NCBI RefSeq assembly: GCF_029227915.1
Contig: NC_079883.1
Coordinates: 7,068,001 to 7,132,000, forward strand
Length of the DNA: 64,000 nucleotides
Direction of reading: 5' to 3'
Origin: Hydractinia symbiolongicarpus
Lineage: Eukaryota > Cnidaria > Hydrozoa > Anthoathecata > Hydractiniidae
Numbering within the stretch: position 1 is the first letter of the stretch; every line of letters begins with the position of its first letter. Shown here in pieces: positions 43,444 to 58,376 of the stretch. The position numbers were made by a program, and so were the translations under genes. A model generated the notes under the pieces. That model saw only the letters and a list, made by a program, of their open reading frames with translations, was not told the DNA's origin and made no database searches.

Positions 43444-43459
43444 GGCTATAAAAATAGCC
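43444..43459 (-). terminator. H4 mRNA 3' stem-loop
   Basis: GGCTAT-TTTT-ATAGCC on the minus strand, followed by CACAAATCTTTTAAAACATTA. Confidence 0.9.
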
Positions 43460-43483
43460 GTTTTTGTTGAGCAATGACAACGC

Positions 43484-43840
<357 letters not shown>

Positions 43841-43929
43841 TTAACAGAATTCAGACAGCTTTAAAAAGAGGCCATAAAATTACCTACTGCTCGTGGAAAC
43901 ACCCTAATTAACCAATAGAGTTGCGTCAT

Positions 43930-43954
43930 TACAAAATGTTCCGAACATTTTGTA
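43930..43954. promoter_or_regulatory. Dyad TACAAAATGTTC-C-GAACATTTTGTA in H4/H3 promoter
   Basis: Two perfect 12-bp inverted arms separated by one C, about 135 bp upstream of the H4 start codon. Confidence 0.6.
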
Positions 43955-44259
43955 CATTTTTTTAAGTAAAACTGTAGTTTTTTTAAAAATTCGTGGTCTT
44001 AATGTTTCAGTAAGGCAATAAATTTGGCATCGTTGGAATTCGCCAAACCTTCTGCTACTTACTAAAAAAAAAAAAAGTCAAAAGCTTTTGTGTATCAGAA
44101 GATACAGCCGTTTTCCCGTAGCCAAAAAACACAGATTTTATAAAAATGTTAAAGTAATGAGCGTAATGTCATTATGCAGCCAATCAGAAATTACTTTCTT
44201 AGCACCAATCAAATGGTTTGTTTTGAACCTTAGCTGTCAATCAATATGAGAAATAAAAC

Positions 44260-44268
44260 TTTGGCGCG
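44260..44268 (+). promoter_or_regulatory. E2F-like site upstream of H3
   Basis: TTTGGCGCG, matching the E2F core TTTSGCGC, immediately after a TATA-like AATAAAAC and about 55 bp before the H3 start codon. CCAAT words (AGCCAATCAG, CACCAATCAAA) lie 85-145 bp upstream of it. Confidence 0.55.
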
Positions 44269-44318
44269 ATAGTGCATTTTAGACCGTCTTGTGTATCCGT
44301 ACTACATCGACTTCTTAA

Positions 44319-44732
<414 letters not shown>

Positions 44733-44753
44733 GCATCTTACCAAACAAAAAAC

Positions 44754-44769
44754 GGCTATTTTTATAGCC
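44754..44769 (+). terminator. H3 mRNA 3' stem-loop
   Basis: GGCTAT-TTTT-ATAGCC followed by ACACATCCATAAAAAATATTA. Confidence 0.9.
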
Positions 44770-45045
44770 ACACATCCATAAAAAATATTACGGCTAGCTT
44801 TTTATATCAAACTTTGTTCTGCTTTCTGTTTAAATTTTATGCTACATAAAAATTTTATGCTACATAAAGTTTGACAATGTTAAAAATATGAAGGGCAAGA
44901 AAAGTAAAAGCAAGAAAATAAGAAATTTAAAAACGAAAATACTTAAACTTAGGGAATCTAATCTTAAAATTACTCTTTTTTAACTGTTTAAGTGACTTAA
45001 ACAAGTTTAACTTTGTACCAAGATAATGTTTTTTTGTAAATGTGT

Positions 45046-45061
45046 GGCTATAAAAATAGCC
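45046..45061 (-). terminator. H1 mRNA 3' stem-loop
   Basis: GGCTAT-TTTT-ATAGCC on the minus strand, followed by CACACATTTACAAAAAAACATTA. Presence of a stem-loop marks H1 as replication-dependent too. Confidence 0.9.
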
Positions 45062-45093
45062 GTTTGTTAATGTAATAGCCAGATACACACAAA

Positions 45094-45645
45094 TTATTTT
45101 TTTGCGGTCTTCTTTGCTGCCTTTTTGGGAGTCTTTTTGACCTTCTTTGCTGCAGGTTTTTTAGCAACAGGCTTCTTTGTGGGTTTCTTAGCTGCTGGTT
45201 TCTTAGCCGAGGCTTTCTTTGTGGCAGGCTTCTTTGCTGCTTTCTTTGGCGTGCTCTTCTTTGCTGGCTTCTTTTTTGGTGTACTTTTCTTTGCAGTAGG
45301 CTTCTTTGCCGTTGGCTTTTTTGCTGCGGCCTTTTTCTTAGGTTTTTCTTTTTTTACCTGACCTAGCTTGAATGATCCAGAAGCACCAGTGCCTTTAGTT
45401 TGAATCAAATCGCCTGATGTTACTCCTCGTTTAAGAGCCATTTTCAGATGATGATCTGAGTTTTCAGCAACTTTGTAATTTGCATGAATATATTTTGTAA
45501 TAGCTTGGCGAGATGAACCACCGCGTTCCTTTAGGGTAGCGATAGCAGCCTTGATCATGTCCACATATTTAGGGTGATCAGCTGTCTTCTTTGCAGCAGG
45601 TTTCTTCTTGGGTGCGATTTTCTTTGGAGAAGCTGCTTCACTCAT
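45094..45645 (-). CDS. H1: Linker histone H1, unit 1
   Basis: 183 aa from the ATG at 45645 ([15 protein letters not shown]). The open frame extends nine codons further up but has only TTG there. A winged-helix globular domain occupies about residues 22-95 ([65 protein letters not shown]). It is followed by a 90-residue Lys/Ala/Pro tail with repeated AKKPT and [10 protein letters not shown] units, the usual H1 architecture. It binds linker DNA. A perfect E2F site lies about 145 bp upstream of the start. Confidence 0.97.
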   Translation of the reverse strand: MSEAASPKKIAPKKKPAAKKTADHPKYVDMIKAAIATLKERGGSSRQAITKYIHANYKVAENSDHHLKMALKRGVTSGDLIQTKGTGASGSFKLGQVKKEKPKKKAAAKKPTAKKPTAKKSTPKKKPAKKSTPKKAAKKPATKKASAKKPAAKKPTKKPVAKKPAAKKVKKTPKKAAKKTAKK

Positions 45646-45788
45646 TTTTAATGTTTTCTTACAACAATCCAACGATAAACGATGCTTGTTATCACAGTAG
45701 AAGTATACTAAACATTACCGTGTAAATGAGATATAATTTAAGACGGTGCGAAGTATGCGGACGTAAAAGTACCACTCCCGGGAATTGA

Positions 45789-45800
45789 TTTGGCGCGAAA
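45789..45800. promoter_or_regulatory. Perfect E2F site upstream of H1
   Basis: TTTGGCGCGAAA, the consensus E2F site, about 145-155 bp upstream of the H1 start codon and about 35 bp from the unit junction. Confidence 0.65.
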
Positions 45801-46224
45801 ACAGAAATGTGTGTTTCTGTACATCGTATAATGTCCGTTTTGGGAGCCGCGACTATGCGAAAGCATGTTAATTTTTATTTGTAGCACGACGCAATAGTCT
45901 GAAAGAGAAGCTGCTGGAGTTTGAGGTCTTCAGCATTACATCTACTCTGTTAATTTGGGCTTCTTCCGCGCCCGTGTTAGGATTTTCATAAAGCGTTCTT
46001 TGGTTTGCGTTGCGTATGTCGGCCTACATCATCGACACGGCCTGTTTCCGGCTATTAGGAGCAATTCATATATTGGGCACTGCGTTTCGACTTTTTTATT
46101 AGACCACAGTAAAAAAATTCACTCACAGAAGTCCCTTTCTTTCATGGCTACAAACACGAAGAATTCTGTCGTAAGTAAAACGAATGCGCAAGCCAAAATA
46201 ACGATGGGGCGAAGTCATAAGCAT

Positions 46225-46297
46225 CGCCCTGTGGCCCAATGGATAAGGCATCTGACTACGAATCAGGGGATTCCAGGTTCGACTCCTGGCAGGGTCG
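46225..46297 (+). tRNA. tRNA-Arg (ACG), unit 2
   Basis: Identical to unit 1, including C1. Confidence 0.85.
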
Positions 46298-46619
46298 CAC
46301 TGTCGCATTTCGGCTGCATGGTCTACTGTGTAACGCGCGCGCACGTTCTGGCGTAATGCGTTGATAAACGGAATGTACGCAGTCATATTGGAAAGTAATA
46401 TCACGCACTTAGTATCGTCGCCTTTGTTAGCATTCATGTAAGTTACCATCCACTCGCTACAGTCGCTCTCCATCCTACGGCTAAATCAACAGCCGTGATT
46501 TTTACTATGTCGCCGTCCATCCGTACGCGGTGACAGTTGTAAGCTTTACAGTAACGTGACATGCTCCACAAGCAGTTACGGTGTGTGGACGATGCCTATC
46601 ATGGCAACGCTTGTTCTTT

Positions 46620-46806
46620 ATCGCTTCTCGGCCTAATGGCTAAGATCAAGTGTAGTATCTGTTCTTATCAGTTTAATATCTGGTAGGCCATTCTCTGAAT
46701 GGTCAGTATATTAATCTGATTTTTGGCCTTGGGTCATGGAGGTGGATTCATTCACGCCGTGACCACGGGTTGCCTTGGTGTTGCACTATTACCGATGGCG
46801 GCCCAC
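46620..46806 (+). ncRNA. RNU2: U2 snRNA, unit 2
   Basis: Identical to unit 1; PSE-like motif at 46566-46574. Confidence 0.95.
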
Positions 46807-46996
46807 ATAAGCAATAAAAGAATAATAGCAGTCCTCTTTCCGACGGCACTCTGCATAGTCTACGGCGGGAACAAAACGCGTACACTGGGGGAGAATACAG
46901 CCTATGCCCCGCGACACGGCAGTTTATAACACACTCAAGCCACAAGCATTAACAAACTTTGAAGGGTACCCTCATGCTACGGTGCAGTTCCAACTC

Positions 46997-47160
46997 ATAC
47001 TTACCTGACGGGGAAGTAAAGACTGATCAATGAGGGTTTTCTTCCAGAGTGAGGCTCTTGCATTGCACTACGCTTGGGCTGACCTCTGCGATTACTGCAA
47101 ACGTCAGTAACTCGACCGTACAATTTCTGGTAGTGGGGGCCTGCGTCCGCGCTCGCCCCC
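46997..47160 (+). ncRNA. RNU1: U1 snRNA, unit 2
   Basis: Identical to unit 1; PSE-like motif at 46940-46948. Confidence 0.95.
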
Positions 47161-47512
47161 TCCTTAATTCAAAATGAATGAGCTTAGAAAAGTTGCGCGG
47201 CCAAATGTCGGTGGTGACTTAAACGCTAAGGTAAAACCTCGCTTGGCTGTTACGAAACGTGATTGCGATATAAGTCCTCGGAAGGCGGCGGAATTTTATT
47301 TTATTTGCCATTCCGTCAGGGTTATTGGATGATCGGCAATAGATCGAGTTTGTATGCATTTGAAAGCTCTTTTTTCTCGTACTATCACCTGAAAATGTCG
47401 TAGGAAAATGTCATAGGAAACACTTTCAACAACCGCCACGTTCCTTAATTGTTATAACAAGAAATATATCACAGCACCATTGAAATGAAAAGGCAACAAA
47501 TGAAAATGAAAA

Positions 47513-47630
47513 GCCTACGACACCGGGAGTTCCCAGGCGGTCCCCCATCCAAGTACTATCCCGGCCCGACGATGCTTAACTTCCGTGATCAGACGAGAAC
47601 GGGTGTGTTCATCGTGGTATGGCCGTAGAC
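47513..47630 (-). rRNA. 5S rRNA, unit 2
   Basis: Identical to unit 1. Confidence 0.97.
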
Positions 47631-47827
47631 ATTAGTAGGGGCAAATACGTGCAATTTATTTTGACGTTGTGATCAAATTTTTTTATTTAATTTCTTTGAG
47701 TTACTTAGGACAAGGCGTATGCATGGATTATCTATTAGACTTTAAGGTTATAGTTTTGTGAAAAAAACAATGTTTTTTTAAAGATGTGTGGCTATAAAAA
47801 TAGCCGTTGTTTTCTGAGTGTAGCGGT

Positions 47828-48208
47828 TTACTTCTTCTGTCCTTTGTCGTTCTTCTTTGGGAGTAAGACAGCTTGAATGTTTGGCAAAACACCACCAGCT
47901 GCAATGGTTACACCGCTCAAAAGTTTGTTTAATTCTTCATCATTACGAACAGCCAATTGTAAATGTCTTGGAATAATCCTAGCTTTTTTGTTGTCTCTTG
48001 CTGCGTTACCAGCCAACTCCAATATCTCAGCAGATAAATATTCCAAGACGGCTGCTAAGTAAACTGGTGCTCCAGATCCAATTCGGTTAGCATAGTGCCC
48101 TCTACGAAGGAATCTATGCACTCTACCGACTGGAAATTGAAGTCCAGCTCTTGAGGATCTTGTCTTGGCTTTAGCCTTAGCTTTTCCACCTTTTCCACGT
48201 CCAGACAT
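47828..48208 (-). CDS. H2A: Histone H2A, unit 2
   Basis: Same 126-aa protein as unit 1; stem-loop at 47790-47805. Confidence 0.98.
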   Translation of the reverse strand: MSGRGKGGKAKAKAKTRSSRAGLQFPVGRVHRFLRRGHYANRIGSGAPVYLAAVLEYLSAEILELAGNAARDNKKARIIPRHLQLAVRNDEELNKLLSGVTIAAGGVLPNIQAVLLPKKNDKGQKK

Positions 48209-48492
48209 AACTGCGATTTGATTTGTAAGTTAATACAAAAACGTACGAATATTTAACGTAAGTGTTAACGAAATAAACTTTACTCGTTTTTTCATCATAA
48301 AAATAGGATCGAAATCATGTTTTTTTAACCAATCATAATTAAGTATTAAACAAAAGATTTTTTTTTTAACCAATTAAATTGCGTATCGGCGTTTTCGGAT
48401 CGAATTCGATCCGATTTTTTTACTTATAAACAAAAAGTTTTGACTTGCAGTTTAATGCTTATTTACAAGTTAAGTAGCAAAAATTTTTAACC

Positions 48493-48897
48493 ATGTCTGA
48501 CGCAGCAGCTAAAGGAGGAAAACAGGCACCTAAAGTAGCCAAGAAAGGTGAAAAAAGAGCCGGCAAAAAAGGAGGAAAGATTGGTGGAACTGGTGAAAAG
48601 AAACGCAAGAGAAAGAGAAAGGAAAGTTATGCTATTTACATCTACAATGTTTTGAAACAAGTTCACCCAGATGTCGGAGTTTCAAGCAAAGCTATGAGCA
48701 TCATGAACTCATTTGTCAACGACATCTTTGAGCGCATTGCTTCCGAAGCTTCGCGTTTGGCTCTTCAAAACAAAAAGTCGACCATCTCTTCTCGTGAAAT
48801 TCAAACCGCAGTACGTCTTCTCTTGCCTGGAGAACTTGCAAAACACGCAGTCAGTGAAGGAACAAAAGCCGTCACAAAATACACAAGCAGCAAGTAA
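48493..48897 (+). CDS. H2B: Histone H2B, unit 2
   Basis: Same 134-aa protein as unit 1; variant stem-loop at 48921-48936, palindrome at 48395-48414. Confidence 0.98.
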   Translation: MSDAAAKGGKQAPKVAKKGEKRAGKKGGKIGGTGEKKRKRKRKESYAIYIYNVLKQVHPDVGVSSKAMSIMNSFVNDIFERIASEASRLALQNKKSTISSREIQTAVRLLLPGELAKHAVSEGTKAVTKYTSSK

Positions 48898-49359
48898 ACC
48901 AACGTCTACCAAACACAAACGGTCTTTTTTAAGACCACACATCTTTAAAAAAACATTTACTTGGCGTCACTACAAGTTAACCGAAGTTAATAAAACTTCT
49001 AAATAATGTGCTTAAGAACACTAGCCTACATTTAAAATACTTCCCCATGTGTGTGTGTGGATTAGCTTCACTTTTCATACGTATTATTAGCTGTACTTGC
49101 AGAAAAGACAAGTACATTGATCCATGTTATTGCTTACATTTAACTTAACCCAGCTTTTCACGGAAACACTCCCAGGCAAATTAACCCTACAAAGTATTTC
49201 TAAATTTTTTTTGTGTCATATATGACATAGTATCGTATAGCAATAAATGTAACTGTGACAAGACTTTACACATTGTGTAATTTGGAAGCGTGCACAAAGT
49301 AATGTTTTAAAAGATTTGTGGCTATAAAAATAGCCGTTTTTGTTGAGCAATGACAACGC

Positions 49360-49716
<357 letters not shown>

Positions 49717-50194
49717 TTAACAGAATTCAGACAGCTTTAAAAAGAGGCCATAAAATTACCTACTGCTCGTGGAAACACCCTAATTAACCAATAGAGTTGC
49801 GTCATTACAAAATGTTCCGAACATTTTGTACATTTTTTTAAGTAAAACTGTAGTTTTTTTAAAAATTCGTGGTCTTAATGTTTCAGTAAGGCAATAAATT
49901 TGGCATCGTTGGAATTCGCCAAACCTTCTGCTACTTACTAAAAAAAAAAAAAGTCAAAAGCTTTTGTGTATCAGAAGATACAGCCGTTTTCCCGTAGCCA
50001 AAAAACACAGATTTTATAAAAATGTTAAAGTAATGAGCGTAATGTCATTATGCAGCCAATCAGAAATTACTTTCTTAGCACCAATCAAATGGTTTGTTTT
50101 GAACCTTAGCTGTCAATCAATATGAGAAATAAAACTTTGGCGCGATAGTGCATTTTAGACCGTCTTGTGTATCCGTACTACATCGACTTCTTAA

Positions 50195-50608
<414 letters not shown>

Positions 50609-50969
50609 GCATCTTACCAAACAAAAAACGGCTATTTTTATAGCCACACATCCATAAAAAATATTACGGCTAGCTTTTTATATCAAACTTTGTTCTGCTT
50701 TCTGTTTAAATTTTATGCTACATAAAAATTTTATGCTACATAAAGTTTGACAATGTTAAAAATATGAAGGGCAAGAAAAGTAAAAGCAAGAAAATAAGAA
50801 ATTTAAAAACGAAAATACTTAAACTTAGGGAATCTAATCTTAAAATTACTCTTTTTTAACTGTTTAAGTGACTTAAACAAGTTTAACTTTGTACCAAGAT
50901 AATGTTTTTTTGTAAATGTGTGGCTATAAAAATAGCCGTTTGTTAATGTAATAGCCAGATACACACAAA

Positions 50970-51521
50970 TTATTTTTTTGCGGTCTTCTTTGCTGCCTTT
51001 TTGGGAGTCTTTTTGACCTTCTTTGCTGCAGGTTTTTTAGCAACAGGCTTCTTTGTGGGTTTCTTAGCTGCTGGTTTCTTAGCCGAGGCTTTCTTTGTGG
51101 CAGGCTTCTTTGCTGCTTTCTTTGGCGTGCTCTTCTTTGCTGGCTTCTTTTTTGGTGTACTTTTCTTTGCAGTAGGCTTCTTTGCCGTTGGCTTTTTTGC
51201 TGCGGCCTTTTTCTTAGGTTTTTCTTTTTTTACCTGACCTAGCTTGAATGATCCAGAAGCACCAGTGCCTTTAGTTTGAATCAAATCGCCTGATGTTACT
51301 CCTCGTTTAAGAGCCATTTTCAGATGATGATCTGAGTTTTCAGCAACTTTGTAATTTGCATGAATATATTTTGTAATAGCTTGGCGAGATGAACCACCGC
51401 GTTCCTTTAGGGTAGCGATAGCAGCCTTGATCATGTCCACATATTTAGGGTGATCAGCTGTCTTCTTTGCAGCAGGTTTCTTCTTGGGTGCGATTTTCTT
51501 TGGAGAAGCTGCTTCACTCAT
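50970..51521 (-). CDS. H1: Linker histone H1, unit 2
   Basis: Same 183-aa protein as unit 1; stem-loop at 50922-50937, E2F site at 51665-51676. Confidence 0.97.
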   Translation of the reverse strand: MSEAASPKKIAPKKKPAAKKTADHPKYVDMIKAAIATLKERGGSSRQAITKYIHANYKVAENSDHHLKMALKRGVTSGDLIQTKGTGASGSFKLGQVKKEKPKKKAAAKKPTAKKPTAKKSTPKKKPAKKSTPKKAAKKPATKKASAKKPAAKKPTKKPVAKKPAAKKVKKTPKKAAKKTAKK

Positions 51522-52100
51522 TTTTAATGTTTTCTTACAACAATCCAACGATAAACGATGCTTGTTATCACAGTAGAAGTATACTAAACATTACCGTGTA
51601 AATGAGATATAATTTAAGACGGTGCGAAGTATGCGGACGTAAAAGTACCACTCCCGGGAATTGATTTGGCGCGAAAACAGAAATGTGTGTTTCTGTACAT
51701 CGTATAATGTCCGTTTTGGGAGCCGCGACTATGCGAAAGCATGTTAATTTTTATTTGTAGCACGACGCAATAGTCTGAAAGAGAAGCTGCTGGAGTTTGA
51801 GGTCTTCAGCATTACATCTACTCTGTTAATTTGGGCTTCTTCCGCGCCCGTGTTAGGATTTTCATAAAGCGTTCTTTGGTTTGCGTTGCGTATGTCGGCC
51901 TACATCATCGACACGGCCTGTTTCCGGCTATTAGGAGCAATTCATATATTGGGCACTGCGTTTCGACTTTTTTATTAGACCACAGTAAAAAAATTCACTC
52001 ACAGAAGTCCCTTTCTTTCATGGCTACAAACACGAAGAATTCTGTCGTAAGTAAAACGAATGCGCAAGCCAAAATAACGATGGGGCGAAGTCATAAGCAT

Positions 52101-52173
52101 CGCCCTGTGGCCCAATGGATAAGGCATCTGACTACGAATCAGGGGATTCCAGGTTCGACTCCTGGCAGGGTCG
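52101..52173 (+). tRNA. tRNA-Arg (ACG), unit 3
   Basis: Identical to unit 1, including C1. Confidence 0.85.
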
Positions 52174-52495
52174 CACTGTCGCATTTCGGCTGCATGGTCT
52201 ACTGTGTAACGCGCGCGCACGTTCTGGCGTAATGCGTTGATAAACGGAATGTACGCAGTCATATTGGAAAGTAATATCACGCACTTAGTATCGTCGCCTT
52301 TGTTAGCATTCATGTAAGTTACCATCCACTCGCTACAGTCGCTCTCCATCCTACGGCTAAATCAACAGCCGTGATTTTTACTATGTCGCCGTCCATCCGT
52401 ACGCGGTGACAGTTGTAAGCTTTACAGTAACGTGACATGCTCCACAAGCAGTTACGGTGTGTGGACGATGCCTATCATGGCAACGCTTGTTCTTT

Positions 52496-52682
52496 ATCGC
52501 TTCTCGGCCTAATGGCTAAGATCAAGTGTAGTATCTGTTCTTATCAGTTTAATATCTGGTAGGCCATTCTCTGAATGGTCAGTATATTAATCTGATTTTT
52601 GGCCTTGGGTCATGGAGGTGGATTCATTCACGCCGTGACCACGGGTTGCCTTGGTGTTGCACTATTACCGATGGCGGCCCAC
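52496..52682 (+). ncRNA. RNU2: U2 snRNA, unit 3
   Basis: Identical to unit 1. Confidence 0.95.
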
Positions 52683-52872
52683 ATAAGCAATAAAAGAATA
52701 ATAGCAGTCCTCTTTCCGACGGCACTCTGCATAGTCTACGGCGGGAACAAAACGCGTACACTGGGGGAGAATACAGCCTATGCCCCGCGACACGGCAGTT
52801 TATAACACACTCAAGCCACAAGCATTAACAAACTTTGAAGGGTACCCTCATGCTACGGTGCAGTTCCAACTC

Positions 52873-53036
52873 ATACTTACCTGACGGGGAAGTAAAGACT
52901 GATCAATGAGGGTTTTCTTCCAGAGTGAGGCTCTTGCATTGCACTACGCTTGGGCTGACCTCTGCGATTACTGCAAACGTCAGTAACTCGACCGTACAAT
53001 TTCTGGTAGTGGGGGCCTGCGTCCGCGCTCGCCCCC
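52873..53036 (+). ncRNA. RNU1: U1 snRNA, unit 3
   Basis: Identical to unit 1. Confidence 0.95.
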
Positions 53037-53311
53037 TCCTTAATTCAAAATGAATGAGCTTAGAAAAGTTGCGCGGCCAAATGTCGGTGGTGACTTAAAC
53101 GCTAAGGTAAAACCTCGCTTGGCTGTTACGAAACGTGATTGCGATATAAGTCCTCGGAAGGCGGCGGAATTTTATTTTATTTGCCATTCCGTCAGGGTTA
53201 TTGGATGATCGGCAATAGATCGAGTTTGTATGCATTTGAAAGCTCTTTTTTCTCGTACTATCACCTGAAAATGTCGTAGGAAAATGTCATAGGAAACACT
53301 TTCAACAACCG

Positions 53312-53367
53312 CCACGTTCCTTAATTGTTATAACAAGAACCACGTTCCTTAATTGTTATAACAAGAA
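53312..53367. repeat. 28-bp tandem duplication in unit 3 spacer
   Basis: CCACGTTCCTTAATTGTTAT plus 8 further bases is present twice in direct succession; other units have it once. Confidence 0.9.
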
Positions 53368-53416
53368 ATATATCACAGCACCATTGAAATGAAAAGGCAA
53401 CAAATGAAAATGAAAA

Positions 53417-53534
53417 GCCTACGACACCGGGAGTTCCCAGGCGGTCCCCCATCCAAGTACTATCCCGGCCCGACGATGCTTAACTTCCGTGATCAGACGA
53501 GAACGGGTGTGTTCATCGTGGTATGGCCGTAGAC
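53417..53534 (-). rRNA. 5S rRNA, unit 3
   Basis: Identical to unit 1. Confidence 0.97.
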
Positions 53535-53731
53535 ATTAGTAGGGGCAAATACGTGCAATTTATTTTGACGTTGTGATCAAATTTTTTTATTTAATTTCTT
53601 TGAGTTACTTAGGACAAGGCGTATGCATGGATTATCTATTAGACTTTAAGGTTATAGTTTTGTGAAAAAAACAATGTTTTTTTAAAGATGTGTGGCTATA
53701 AAAATAGCCGTTGTTTTCTGAGTGTAGCGGT

Positions 53732-54112
53732 TTACTTCTTCTGTCCTTTGTCGTTCTTCTTTGGGAGTAAGACAGCTTGAATGTTTGGCAAAACACCACC
53801 AGCTGCAATGGTTACACCGCTCAAAAGTTTGTTTAATTCTTCATCATTACGAACAGCCAATTGTAAATGTCTTGGAATAATCCTAGCTTTTTTGTTGTCT
53901 CTTGCTGCGTTACCAGCCAACTCCAATATCTCAGCAGATAAATATTCCAAGACGGCTGCTAAGTAAACTGGTGCTCCAGATCCAATTCGGTTAGCATAGT
54001 GCCCTCTACGAAGGAATCTATGCACTCTACCGACTGGAAATTGAAGTCCAGCTCTTGAGGATCTTGTCTTGGCTTTAGCCTTAGCTTTTCCACCTTTTCC
54101 ACGTCCAGACAT
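53732..54112 (-). CDS. H2A: Histone H2A, unit 3
   Basis: Same protein as unit 1. Confidence 0.98.
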   Translation of the reverse strand: MSGRGKGGKAKAKAKTRSSRAGLQFPVGRVHRFLRRGHYANRIGSGAPVYLAAVLEYLSAEILELAGNAARDNKKARIIPRHLQLAVRNDEELNKLLSGVTIAAGGVLPNIQAVLLPKKNDKGQKK

Positions 54113-54396
54113 AACTGCGATTTGATTTGTAAGTTAATACAAAAACGTACGAATATTTAACGTAAGTGTTAACGAAATAAACTTTACTCGTTTTTTCATC
54201 ATAAAAATAGGATCGAAATCATGTTTTTTTAACCAATCATAATTAAGTATTAAACAAAAGATTTTTTTTTTAACCAATTAAATTGCGTATCGGCGTTTTC
54301 GGATCGAATTCGATCCGATTTTTTTACTTATAAACAAAAAGTTTTGACTTGCAGTTTAATGCTTATTTACAAGTTAAGTAGCAAAAATTTTTAACC

Positions 54397-54801
54397 ATGT
54401 CTGACGCAGCAGCTAAAGGAGGAAAACAGGCACCTAAAGTAGCCAAGAAAGGTGAAAAAAGAGCCGGCAAAAAAGGAGGAAAGATTGGTGGAACTGGTGA
54501 AAAGAAACGCAAGAGAAAGAGAAAGGAAAGTTATGCTATTTACATCTACAATGTTTTGAAACAAGTTCACCCAGATGTCGGAGTTTCAAGCAAAGCTATG
54601 AGCATCATGAACTCATTTGTCAACGACATCTTTGAGCGCATTGCTTCCGAAGCTTCGCGTTTGGCTCTTCAAAACAAAAAGTCGACCATCTCTTCTCGTG
54701 AAATTCAAACCGCAGTACGTCTTCTCTTGCCTGGAGAACTTGCAAAACACGCAGTCAGTGAAGGAACAAAAGCCGTCACAAAATACACAAGCAGCAAGTA
54801 A
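54397..54801 (+). CDS. H2B: Histone H2B, unit 3
   Basis: Same protein as unit 1, but the 3' UTR between the stop codon and the stem-loop is 19 bp shorter, bringing the stem-loop to within a few bases of the stop. Confidence 0.98.
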   Translation: MSDAAAKGGKQAPKVAKKGEKRAGKKGGKIGGTGEKKRKRKRKESYAIYIYNVLKQVHPDVGVSSKAMSIMNSFVNDIFERIASEASRLALQNKKSTISSREIQTAVRLLLPGELAKHAVSEGTKAVTKYTSSK

Positions 54802-55244
54802 AAACGGTCTTTTTTAAGACCACACATCTTTAAAAAAACATTTACTTGGCGTCACTACAAGTTAACCGAAGTTAATAAAACTTCTAAATAATGTGCTTAA
54901 GAACACTAGCCTACATTTAAAATACTTCCCCATGTGTGTGTGTGGATTAGCTTCACTTTTCATACGTATTATTAGCTGTACTTGCAGAAAAGACAAGTAC
55001 ATTGATCCATGTTATTGCTTACATTTAACTTAACCCAGCTTTTCACGGAAACACTCCCAGGCAAATTAACCCTACAAAGTATTTCTAAATTTTTTTTGTG
55101 TCATATATGACATAGTATCGTATAGCAATAAATGTAACTGTGACAAGACTTTACACATTGTGTAATTTGGAAGCGTGCACAAAGTAATGTTTTAAAAGAT
55201 TTGTGGCTATAAAAATAGCCGTTTTTGTTGAGCAATGACAACGC

Positions 55245-55554
<310 letters not shown>

Positions 55555-56076
55555 ATTGATATAGTTGCGTACAGAACGAGTACAAAAACAACGTTTGAGT
55601 TAACAGAATTCAGACAGCTTTAAAAAGAGGCCATAAAATTACCTACTGCTCGTGGAAACACCCTAATTAACAATAGAGTTGCGTCATTACAAAATGTTCC
55701 GAACATTTTGTACATTTTTTTAAGTAAAACTGTAGTTTTTTTAAAAATTCGTGGTCTTAATGTTTCAGTAAGGCAATAAATTTGGCATCGTTGGAATTCG
55801 CCAAACCTTCTGCTACTTACTAAAAAAAAAAAAAGTCAAAAGCTTTTGTGTATCAGAAGATACAGCCGTTTTCCCGTAGCCAAAAAACACAGATTTTATA
55901 AAAATGTTAAAGTAATGAGCGTAATGTCATTATGCAGCCAATCAGAAATTACTTTCTTAGCACCAATCAAATGGTTTGTTTTGAACCTTAGCTGTCAATC
56001 AATATGAGAAATAAAACTTTGGCGCGATAGTGCATTTTAGACCGTCTTGTGTATCCGTACTACATCGACTTCTTAA

Positions 56077-56490
<414 letters not shown>

Positions 56491-56851
56491 GCATCTTACC
56501 AAACAAAAAACGGCTATTTTTATAGCCACACATCCATAAAAAATATTACGGCTAGCTTTTTATATCAAACTTTGTTCTGCTTTCTGTTTAAATTTTATGC
56601 TACATAAAAATTTTATGCTACATAAAGTTTGACAATGTTAAAAAATATGAAGGGCAGAAAAGTAAAAGCAAGGAAAATAAGAAATTTAAAACGAAAATAC
56701 TTAAACTTAGGGAATCTAATCTTAAAATTACTCTTTTTTAACTGTTTAAGTGACTTAAACAAGTTTAACTTTGTACCAAGATAATGTTTTTTTGTAAATG
56801 TGTGGCTATAAAAATAGCCGTTTGTTAATGTAATAGCCAGATACACACAAA

Positions 56852-57402
56852 TTATTTTTTTGCGGTCTTCTTTGCTGCCTTTTTGGGAGTCTTTTTGACC
56901 TTCTTTGCTGCAGGTTTTTTAGCAACAGGCTTCTTTGTGGGTTTCTTAGCTGCTGGTTTCTTAGCCGAGGCTTTCTTTGTGGCAGGCTTCTTTGCTGCTT
57001 TCTTGGCGTGCTCTTCTTTGCTGGCTTCTTTTTTGGTGTACTTTTCTTTGCAGTAGGCTTCTTTGCCGTTGGCTTTTTTGCTGCGGCCTTTTTCTTAGGT
57101 TTTTCTTTTTTTACCTGACCTAGCTTGAATGATCCAGAAGCACCAGTGCCTTTAGTTTGAATCAAATCGCCTGATGTTACTCCTCGTTTAAGAGCCATTT
57201 TCAGATGATGATCTGAGGTTTTCAGCAACTTTGTAATTTGCATGAATATATTTTGTAATAGCTTGGCGAGATGAACCACCGCGTTCCTTTAGGTAGCGAT
57301 AGCAGCCTTGATCATGTCCACATATTTAGGGTGATCAGCTGTCTTCTTTGCAGCAGGTTTCTTCTTGGGTGCGATTTTCTTTGGAGAAGCTGCTTCACTC
57401 AT
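56852..57402 (-). pseudogene. H1: Linker histone H1, unit 3, three single-base indels
   Basis: Compared with units 1-2: a T is lost near 57003, a base is gained near 57217 (GAGGTTTTC), and a G is lost near 57293 (TTTAGGTAGCG). These break the frame in the globular domain and the tail. Probable assembly error. Confidence 0.85.
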
Positions 57403-57983
57403 TTTTAATGTTTTCTTACAACAATCCAACGATAAACGATGCTTGTTATCACAGTAGAAGTATACTAAACATTACCGTGTAAATGAGATATAATTTAAGA
57501 CGGTGCGAAGTATGCGGACGTAAAAGTACCACTCCGGGAATTGATTTGGCGCGAAAACAGAAATGTGTGTTTCTGTACATCGTATAATGTCCGTTTTGGG
57601 AGCCGCGACCTATGCGAAAGCATGTTAATTTTTATTTTGTAGCACGACGCAATAGTCTGAAAGAGAAGCTGCTGGAGTTTGAGGTCTTCAGCATTACATC
57701 TACTCTGTTAATTTGGGCTTCTTCCGCGCCCGTGTTAGGATTTTCATAAAGCGTTCTTTGGTTTGCGTTGCGTATGTCGGCCTACATCATCGACACGGCC
57801 TGTTTCCGGCTATTAGGAGCAATTCATATATTGGGCACTGCGTTTCGACTTTTTTATTAGACCACAGTAAAAAAATTCACTCACAGAAGTCCCCTTTCTT
57901 TCATGGCTACAAACACGAAGAATTCTGTCGTAAGTAAAACGAATGCGCAAGCCAAAATAACGATGGGGCGAAGTCATAAGCAT

Positions 57984-58055
57984 CGCCCTGTGGCCCAATG
58001 ATAAGGCATCTGACTACGAATCAGGGGATTCCAGGTTCGACTCCTGGCAGGGTCG
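57984..58055 (+). tRNA. tRNA-Arg (ACG), unit 4, one base missing
   Basis: As unit 1 but a G is missing in the D-arm (CAATGATAAGG instead of CAATGGATAAGG); likely sequence error. Confidence 0.75.
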
Positions 58056-58376
58056 CACTGTCGCATTTCGGCTGCATGGTCTACTGTGTAACGCGCGCGC
58101 ACGTTCTGGCGTAATGCGTTGATAAACGGAATGTACGCAGTCATATTGGAAAGTAATATCACGCACTTAGTATCGTCGCCTTTGTTAGCATTCATGTAAG
58201 TTACCATCCACTCGCTACAGTCGCTCTCCATCTACGGCTAAATCAACAGCCGTGATTTTTACTATGTCGCCGTCCATCCGTACGCGGTGACAGTTGTAAG
58301 CTTTACAGTAACGTGACATGCTCCACAAGCAGTTACGGTGTGTGGACGATGCCTATCATGGCAACGCTTGTTCTTT

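Noticed and set aside
45125-45361. Phe/Ala-rich open frame opposite H1
   Set aside because: Antisense shadow of the Lys/Ala/Pro tail of H1.
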